DNA of 64,000 nucleotides from Citrobacter freundii (GTDB lineage: Bacteria > Bacteroidota > Bacteroidia > Chitinophagales > Chitinophagaceae), in contig QFQQ01000022.1 in assembly GCA_003243445.1 (NCBI GenBank), positions 22,033-86,032 on the forward strand, in the 5' to 3' direction. The translations under genes were made by a program, and so were the position numbers. Shown here piece after piece: positions 59,257 through 64,000 of this stretch (positions are counted from its first letter, which is position 1; each line of letters begins with the position of its first letter). Below the pieces are notes generated by a model that did no database searches, had not been told where the DNA came from, and saw only the letters and a list, made by a program, of their open reading frames with translations.

Positions 59257-59478
59257 AAAGGTTCCAGAGGTTTCAGAGGTTCCAGGAGTTCCAGGGGTTG
59301 CTGACGCGCTTTGAATAGCCCATCAGGAATGAAAAGTTTTATGGGTGCAAAAAGCTTGAGTACTTTAAAACATTCTTGTGAGCCTCCGATAATAGCCGAT
59401 TTCTGCTAATAAAACCCTGCACAAACCGCGGTAGCAACCCCTGGAACTCCTGGAACCTCTGAAACCTCTGGAACCTTT
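59257..59478. repeat. C-family inverted repeat, 46 consecutive perfect base pairs
   Basis: The arms at 59257-59313 and 59422-59478 pair at 54 of 57 positions, and the outer 46 are perfect. The nonamers (GGTTCCAGA, GGTTTCAGA, GGTTCCAGG, AGTTCCAGG) are followed by the core GGTTGCTGACGCGC (left) or its complement GCGGTAGCAACC (right). The loop is 108 nt. More words extend to 59223 on the left. The right arm ends 2 nt before the stop codon of the serine hydrolase gene. Confidence 0.95.
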
Positions 59479-59480
59479 CC

Positions 59481-60506
59481 TTACTCACACTTACCTGGCA
59501 ACTGCTCGTCAATCATTTTCTTAAACTCCATATTTAATCCCGCTTTCTCTTCGGTCAGTAATGTTTTAGTAAAGACGAGATAGGCGTAACCCCGGCAAAA
59601 ATCGATCATTGGCCAGGTACCGAGCAGGCCCGGGCAGGCGAGAGCGGTGGCTTTGCCATCTCTTTCCTCTATCACCCAACTGCCAAGAGCGTAGTTGAAG
59701 CCTTTTGCGGCTTCGGGTGCGTATTTGATCAGCGAGGGTTTGGTCTGTATCTGCATCAGCGTGTTGACGGATTCTTCGCTTAAGATCTGTTTGCCATTGG
59801 CTTTGCCTTTGTTGAGCAGCATCACCAGGAACTTCATGTAATCATCCGGTGTGGAAAGTGCGCCACCGGCCGGGTTAACCGGACCGCCATCCATGGTGGT
59901 AAAACTTGTCTTCCGCATGCCAATGGGAGTGAAAAGTTTTTGCTTGATCAGTACATCGAACCTCTTTTTGCTGATCACTTCCAGTACGCGGCCTGCGATA
60001 TTGATACCCACGGGGCCGTACCAGAAATCCGTACCCGGGTTGGCCCGTATTTCACGCGCGGCATAAGAATTGACCTCTTCTTCTAGCGATTGGAACTTCT
60101 TCCGTTGAAAGAGCTTTTTGAGAAAATTGGCATCGTCTTCAACGCCGGTCATATGTGAAAGGCAATTCCGGATGGTAATATAGGCTTTGCCATAACGGTT
60201 GAATTCCGGCACCCATTTGCCGATCTTGTCATCGAGGGAAAGTTTTCCTTCCTCGATGAATTGCATTACAAGTGCAGCTGTAAGCCATTTGCTGGCACTG
60301 GCGATCTCAACCGGGGTGGCGTTTTTGGTGTTATAATCGCCCAGTTCTTTCTTAAATAGGAGTGTATCCTTCCAGATCATCATTACTGCGTTATTTCCCA
60401 ATAACTTCTGACGGGCTTTGAATGCATCGCCCAGCGAAGCAGTATCGAGCTGACCAAAGGCGGGCTGTAAGAATAACAGGAAAAGGGCTAAGGGTATGAC
60501 TTTCAT
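59481..60506 (-). CDS. Serine hydrolase of the beta-lactamase/penicillin-binding family, exported, 341 aa
   Basis: Class C beta-lactamase-related serine hydrolase. The leader MKVIPLALFLLFLQPAFGQ predicts export. The catalytic SxxK is in VEIASASKWLTAALVMQFIE (SASK, about residue 70), and YGPVGINIAGRVLEVISKKR supplies the YxN-like second motif (about residue 175), with GGPVNPAGGALSTPDDYMKF further on. Such enzymes include DD-peptidases, esterases and aminopeptidases; the activity is not decidable. I prefer MKVIPL to the longer start because it begins the signal peptide. Confidence 0.87.
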   Translation of the reverse strand: MKVIPLALFLLFLQPAFGQLDTASLGDAFKARQKLLGNNAVMMIWKDTLLFKKELGDYNTKNATPVEIASASKWLTAALVMQFIEEGKLSLDDKIGKWVPEFNRYGKAYITIRNCLSHMTGVEDDANFLKKLFQRKKFQSLEEEVNSYAAREIRANPGTDFWYGPVGINIAGRVLEVISKKRFDVLIKQKLFTPIGMRKTSFTTMDGGPVNPAGGALSTPDDYMKFLVMLLNKGKANGKQILSEESVNTLMQIQTKPSLIKYAPEAAKGFNYALGSWVIEERDGKATALACPGLLGTWPMIDFCRGYAYLVFTKTLLTEEKAGLNMEFKKMIDEQLPGKCE

Positions 60507-60579
60507 GCAGGTGGAAAGGGATTTGTATGACATTCTTGCTTGTTTTTTTCGTTGGAACGCTAATTGACACAAAAGCACG

Positions 60580-60664
60580 AAGCGGATATGCGCGGTAACG
60601 AACGAAGTTTATCGGATCTAAATAAAATTCGCGTAATCAGCGCACTTAATTCGCCTAATCTACA
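60580..60664. repeat. Weak D-like repeat upstream of clpB
   Basis: The stretch has words such as AGCGGATATGCGCGG and TTCGCGTAATCAGCGC and TTCGCCTAATCTAC, similar to the decayed repeat at 13190-13317. Left and right halves are only partly complementary. It lies between divergent genes. I list it with low confidence. Confidence 0.35.
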
Positions 60665-60671
60665 TTAAACT

Positions 60672-63296
60672 ATGAACTTAGGAAATTTTACCATAAAAGC
60701 AGCAGAAGCCTTTCAACAGGCTCAGCAGATCGCGTTCAATGCGCAAAGCCCGAATATAGAAACGGAGCACCTGCTTAAAGCGTTGCTTGAACAGGAAGAT
60801 TCTCCAGTTGAGTATCTTCTTAAAAAAAATAATGTTACGGTCAACCTGGTGGACAGCCGCCTGGATGAATTGATCGGCAAACTTCCCAAAACCTCAGGTG
60901 ATGCGGCACAGCAGATCAGCCGTGATGCGAACCAGGTAGTATTGAGGGCAGGAGCTGTGTTGAAACAATTCAATGACGAATTCGTAACACCCGAGCATAT
61001 TCTTCTCGCAATTGTGCAGGGAAATGATGACGCAGCGAAGCTGTTGAAAAATGCGGGTCTTACCGAGAAGGGATTGATCGCTGCAATAAAAGAGTTGCGC
61101 AAAGGTGAATCAGTCACTTCCCAGACGCAAACGCAGGAATTCAATGCGTTAAATAAGTATGCAAAGAACCTGAATGAACTGGCAAGACAGGGTAAGCTTG
61201 ACCCGGTCATCGGCCGTGATGAAGAGATCAGGCGGACATTGCATATCCTTTCGCGCCGTACAAAGAACAATCCGATCCTGGTCGGTGAACCCGGTGTAGG
61301 TAAAACGGCAATTGCTGAAGGTATTGCGCATCGTATCGTAAATGGTGATGTGCCGGAGAACCTGAAATCAAAAGTCATTTATGCACTTGATATGGGATTG
61401 CTGATCGCAGGTGCGAAATACAAAGGCGAATTTGAAGAACGTTTGAAAGGCGTTGTAAAGGAAGTGAGCGGCAGTGACGGGGAGATCATTCTTTTCATTG
61501 ACGAGATCCATACATTGGTGGGCGCCGGTGGCGGTGAGGGTGCGATGGACGCTGCAAATATTCTGAAGCCTGCATTGGCACGTGGTGAACTGCGTGCGGT
61601 TGGTGCAACTACGCTGAATGAGTACCAGAAATTCTTTGAAAAGGACAAAGCGCTTGAGAGACGTTTTCAGAAAGTGATCATTGATGAGCCAAGTGTTGAT
61701 GATGCGATCTCTATCCTTCGCGGATTGAAAGACCGTTATGAAACGCACCACCACGTCCGCATCAAGGATGAGGCGATCATTGCAGCGGTGGAATTATCCA
61801 GCCGTTATATTACCGATCGTTTTCTCCCGGATAAGGCGATCGATCTGATCGATGAAAGCGCGGCGAAACTGAGACTGGAAATGAATTCCATGCCGGAAGA
61901 GCTGGACAGACTTGAACGTCAGATCCGTCAGCTGGAGATCGAACGGGAAGCGATCAAACGTGAGAATGATGAAGACAAATTAAGGCAGCTTAATACCGAG
62001 ATCGCGAATCTTTCCGTAGAGCGTGATACGTTCAAAGCAAAATGGAAAGAAGAAAAAGAGATTGTTGAAAAAGTACAGAGTGGTAAAGCTGCGATCGAAC
62101 AATTAAAACTGGAAGCAGAGAAGGCAGAACGGGAGGGTGATTATGGAAAGGTGGCCGAGATCCGCTACGGTAAGATCAAAGAACAGGAAAAGCAGATAGA
62201 AGAGTATTCCGGGCAACTTTCATCGATCAGTGAGAATTCCAGGATCATGAAAGAAGAAGTGGATGCAGAAGATATTGCGGAAAGCGTAGCAAAGATGACG
62301 GGAATTCCTGTTACAAAAATGATGCAGAGCGATAAGGAAAAACTGCTGCATCTTGAAGAGCACCTGCATGAAAGAGTGGTTGGTCAGGATGAGGCGATCA
62401 CTGCTGTGGCTGATGCGATCCGCCGCAGCCGCGCAGGATTAAACGATCCGAAGAAACCAATCGGTTCATTCATCTTCCTTGGAACAACCGGTGTTGGTAA
62501 AACGGAGCTGGCCAAAGCCCTTGCTGAATATCTCTTTGATGATGAGAGTATGATGACGCGGATCGATATGAGTGAGTACCAGGAAAAGCATACCGTAAGC
62601 AGGCTGGTTGGTGCGCCTCCCGGATATGTTGGATATGATGAAGGTGGCCAGTTGACCGAAGCTGTTCGCCGTAAACCTTACAGTGTTGTTTTACTGGATG
62701 AGATCGAAAAAGCACACCCGGACGTTTGGAACGTATTATTGCAGGTGTTGGATGATGGACGTTTGACCGATAATAAAGGTCGTGTCGTGAATTTCAAAAA
62801 TTCAATTATCATCATGACCAGTAATATCGGCAGTCACCTGATCATGGATGCGTTTGAAAATGTGAGTGAAAAGAATATTGAAGATGCGACGGAAAAGGCA
62901 AAACTGGATGTGATGAATTTGCTTCGTCAAACTATCCGTCCGGAATTCCTGAACAGGGTGGATGAGATCATTATGTTCCAGCCGTTGTTGAAAAAGCAGA
63001 TCATGGGAATCGTGAAGATCCAGTTGGAAAACCTGAAGCATCTTGTGTCGCAAAGCGGAGTGCAGTTGGAGTTCAGTGATTATGCTTTGGAATATCTCGC
63101 TGACCAGGGATTTGATCCGCAGTTTGGAGCAAGACCGTTGAAGCGTTTGATCCAGAAAGAGATCGTGAACCAGTTGAGTAAAAGGATCCTTGCGGGTGAT
63201 ATTGATAAAACGCATCCGGTGCTGGTGGACGTATTTGACAATACGGTAGTGTTTAGGAATGAAATGCCGGAGCTGGAGAAGAGCGGGAAGAAATAA
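60672..63296 (+). CDS. clpB: ClpB chaperone (Hsp104/ClpB family ATPase), 874 aa
   Basis: AAA+ disaggregase that, with DnaK, resolves protein aggregates. The N-terminal domain (residues 1-145), NBD1 with Walker A GEPGVGKTA (about 205), the coiled-coil M domain (about 400-530) and NBD2 with Walker A GTTGVGKTE (about 605) are all present, ending in the small C-terminal domain with FGARPLKRLIQKEIVNQLSK. The length is that of full ClpB. A terminator follows. The window shows no DnaK operon beside it, nor a clear heat-shock promoter. Confidence 0.97.
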   Translation: MNLGNFTIKAAEAFQQAQQIAFNAQSPNIETEHLLKALLEQEDSPVEYLLKKNNVTVNLVDSRLDELIGKLPKTSGDAAQQISRDANQVVLRAGAVLKQFNDEFVTPEHILLAIVQGNDDAAKLLKNAGLTEKGLIAAIKELRKGESVTSQTQTQEFNALNKYAKNLNELARQGKLDPVIGRDEEIRRTLHILSRRTKNNPILVGEPGVGKTAIAEGIAHRIVNGDVPENLKSKVIYALDMGLLIAGAKYKGEFEERLKGVVKEVSGSDGEIILFIDEIHTLVGAGGGEGAMDAANILKPALARGELRAVGATTLNEYQKFFEKDKALERRFQKVIIDEPSVDDAISILRGLKDRYETHHHVRIKDEAIIAAVELSSRYITDRFLPDKAIDLIDESAAKLRLEMNSMPEELDRLERQIRQLEIEREAIKRENDEDKLRQLNTEIANLSVERDTFKAKWKEEKEIVEKVQSGKAAIEQLKLEAEKAEREGDYGKVAEIRYGKIKEQEKQIEEYSGQLSSISENSRIMKEEVDAEDIAESVAKMTGIPVTKMMQSDKEKLLHLEEHLHERVVGQDEAITAVADAIRRSRAGLNDPKKPIGSFIFLGTTGVGKTELAKALAEYLFDDESMMTRIDMSEYQEKHTVSRLVGAPPGYVGYDEGGQLTEAVRRKPYSVVLLDEIEKAHPDVWNVLLQVLDDGRLTDNKGRVVNFKNSIIIMTSNIGSHLIMDAFENVSEKNIEDATEKAKLDVMNLLRQTIRPEFLNRVDEIIMFQPLLKKQIMGIVKIQLENLKHLVSQSGVQLEFSDYALEYLADQGFDPQFGARPLKRLIQKEIVNQLSKRILAGDIDKTHPVLVDVFDNTVVFRNEMPELEKSGKK

Positions 63297-63331
63297 CATT
63301 CCTTCATTGTCTAATGAAGTTTTTATAAAGG

Positions 63332-63359
63332 AAAAAGCAAGGTGTGAGCCTTGCTTTTT
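63332..63359 (+). terminator. Terminator after clpB
   Basis: An 11-bp stem (AAAAAGCAAGG with CCTTGCTTTTT) encloses a 6-nt loop and is followed by more T residues on the plus strand. It lies 36 nt after the clpB stop codon. Confidence 0.87.
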
Positions 63360-63937
63360 TTATTATGGGTGGTGGATTATTAGTTTTTAGAAGAAGGACG
63401 CAGTGGAATAGGCAGGAGTTTATTGCTTAGCGTTGAGGGCGCGGATACTGTCTTGATTAGTTGATTGTTTGATAGACCGTAGTCGCAGTTGCGAGTGCGC
63501 GGGTTGTTTTTTAGGTTCGCGGTGCCAGCATTGTTTTGAGCAGCACTTCTAGCCGGCACGGCTGCCGGTCGCAGTTTGACTGCGCAGTAAATTGCGTATC
63601 GCAGTTGTATTACGCATCGCACGGCTTGCGCGGCTATGCGATCGCTCTTTTGTAAGTCGTTCACAGCTTTGGCTGCGCATTAAAATCGCGCATCGCAAAA
63701 GATATCACGTATCGCATCGCAGAACTTGCGACGCTTTTTACGATCATTTTATAATTGCAATAGTTTCGCTTAAAGTCGCCACTTCCTTCACTGATCCACG
63801 CTTTCCAATATCTCACGCATGACGGCCCATCCGTCTTTCTCAACGTTTCACTTCCATCCACTCTTTTATTTCTATATTTCATCCATTCTGTTTCCATATG
63901 CTCATTTTTTTCTGTTCCAATAAATAATAAAAAAAGG

Positions 63938-63987
63938 CACCGCCCCTTAAGGACTGACCTCCTCCACCAGTCCTTAAGATGACGGTG
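63938..63987. other. Long symmetrical hairpin at the window edge
   Basis: An 11-bp perfect stem (CTTAAGGACTG, 63946-63956, with CAGTCCTTAAG, 63968-63978) has an 11-nt pyrimidine-rich loop. An outer CACCG/CGGTG stem of 5 bp follows after 3 and 4 unpaired bases. It has no T-run on either side. It could be a regulatory RNA element or the end of a mobile element continuing beyond the window. Confidence 0.5.
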
Positions 63988-64000
63988 ACTAAAGAAATTT

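Larger units (their letters stand above)
63297..64000. other. Gene-poor tail with iterated TCGCA motif
   Basis: I see no credible gene after clpB. Between about 63480 and 63740 the pentamer TCGCA or its complement recurs many times, including four copies of NCGYATCGCA (63593, 63613, 63689 and 63707). A strong hairpin lies at 63938-63987. Overlapping ORFs on the minus strand (about 94 and 78 codons) have repetitive, unfamiliar sequence and are probably not genes. Confidence 0.5.

Noticed and set aside
59019..59258. ORF with a KLPKPLEPIKP start
   Set aside because: Its N-terminus is repeat-derived, and the rest is an out-of-frame reading of the 112-residue membrane protein.
4961..59478. CRISPR array interpretation of the tandem repeats
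   Set aside because: Units are 7-10 nt, contiguous and without spacers; the arms are inverted, and no cas genes are present.
63380..63897. Two minus-strand ORFs after clpB
   Set aside because: Sequence is dominated by the iterated TCGCA motif, the two frames do not join, and no family is recognisable.

Overview
This 64 kb window looks like a chromosomal segment of a Bacteroidota bacterium, most likely Chitinophagaceae or a close relative. The reasons are the protein families (tandem DUF1573 proteins, a fused E1 alpha/beta 2-oxo acid dehydrogenase, DUF4254 beside a family 9 glycosyltransferase, DUF2911, DUF3857 transglutaminase-like proteins, a DUF6600-type Trp-rich protein, lipoproteins with Cys lipoboxes), the scarcity of Shine-Dalgarno sequences, and many promoter -7 boxes of the Bacteroidota type TAnnTTTG. 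I recognise about 55 protein genes, mostly housekeeping or transport. I saw no rRNA, tRNA, CRISPR array, transposase or phage gene.

Layout. 0.2-8 kb: a small unknown protein, two DUF1573 proteins, the fused E1, a TRIC/UPF0126 channel-like protein, a PhzF isomerase, an AT-rich DUF4760-like membrane protein, a DCC thiol protein and YebC. 8-13 kb: an amino acid permease, a dicarboxylate/glutamate symporter, DedA and an MFS carrier. 13-19 kb: GT9 plus DUF4254, a truncated sigma/anti-sigma pair, an ABC-F ATPase and an unknown protein. 19-29 kb: a tail-anchored J-domain protein, dienelactone hydrolase, the DUF6600 protein, an ABC exporter, a lipoprotein, MFS, old yellow enzyme, FMN reductase and a 54-residue lipoprotein. 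29-36 kb: a CvpA-CAP fusion, aldo/keto reductase, AEC and bile-acid-type carriers, alpha/beta hydrolase, DUF1080 and a cyanophycinase-like peptidase. 36-44 kb: gcvP, a Cys-cluster protein, an iminopeptidase-like lipoprotein, MBL hydrolase, MFS and a deoxynucleoside kinase. 44-53 kb: a structured RNA candidate (possibly 6S), folK, sppA, an ABC-2 permease, SRPBCC, DUF2911, an ECF sigma factor with a membrane/beta-barrel partner, and queG. 53-64 kb: a DUF3857 pair, a beta-barrel-like protein, a small membrane protein, a serine hydrolase, clpB, and a gene-poor tail.

The most unusual content is between the genes. About twenty intergenic spaces hold low-complexity inverted repeats whose arms are runs of a short degenerate word. 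The word is 7 nt (GATGKTS, GACCGCG or AAAAAGT), 9 nt (GAGGTTCCA) or 10 nt (CGCGAATGGG). The two arms of a locus match each other closely (up to 46 consecutive base pairs) and are separated by a unique loop, usually 15-125 nt. They typically fill the space from a stop codon to the next -7 box, or the space between two divergent -7 boxes, so they mark transcription-unit boundaries. One arm has run into a gene and now encodes the C-terminal tail of a transporter. I know of no named family that matches them in this phylum; the nearest analogy I know is the heptanucleotide STRR repeats of cyanobacteria. They are the best candidate in this window for an undescribed system.
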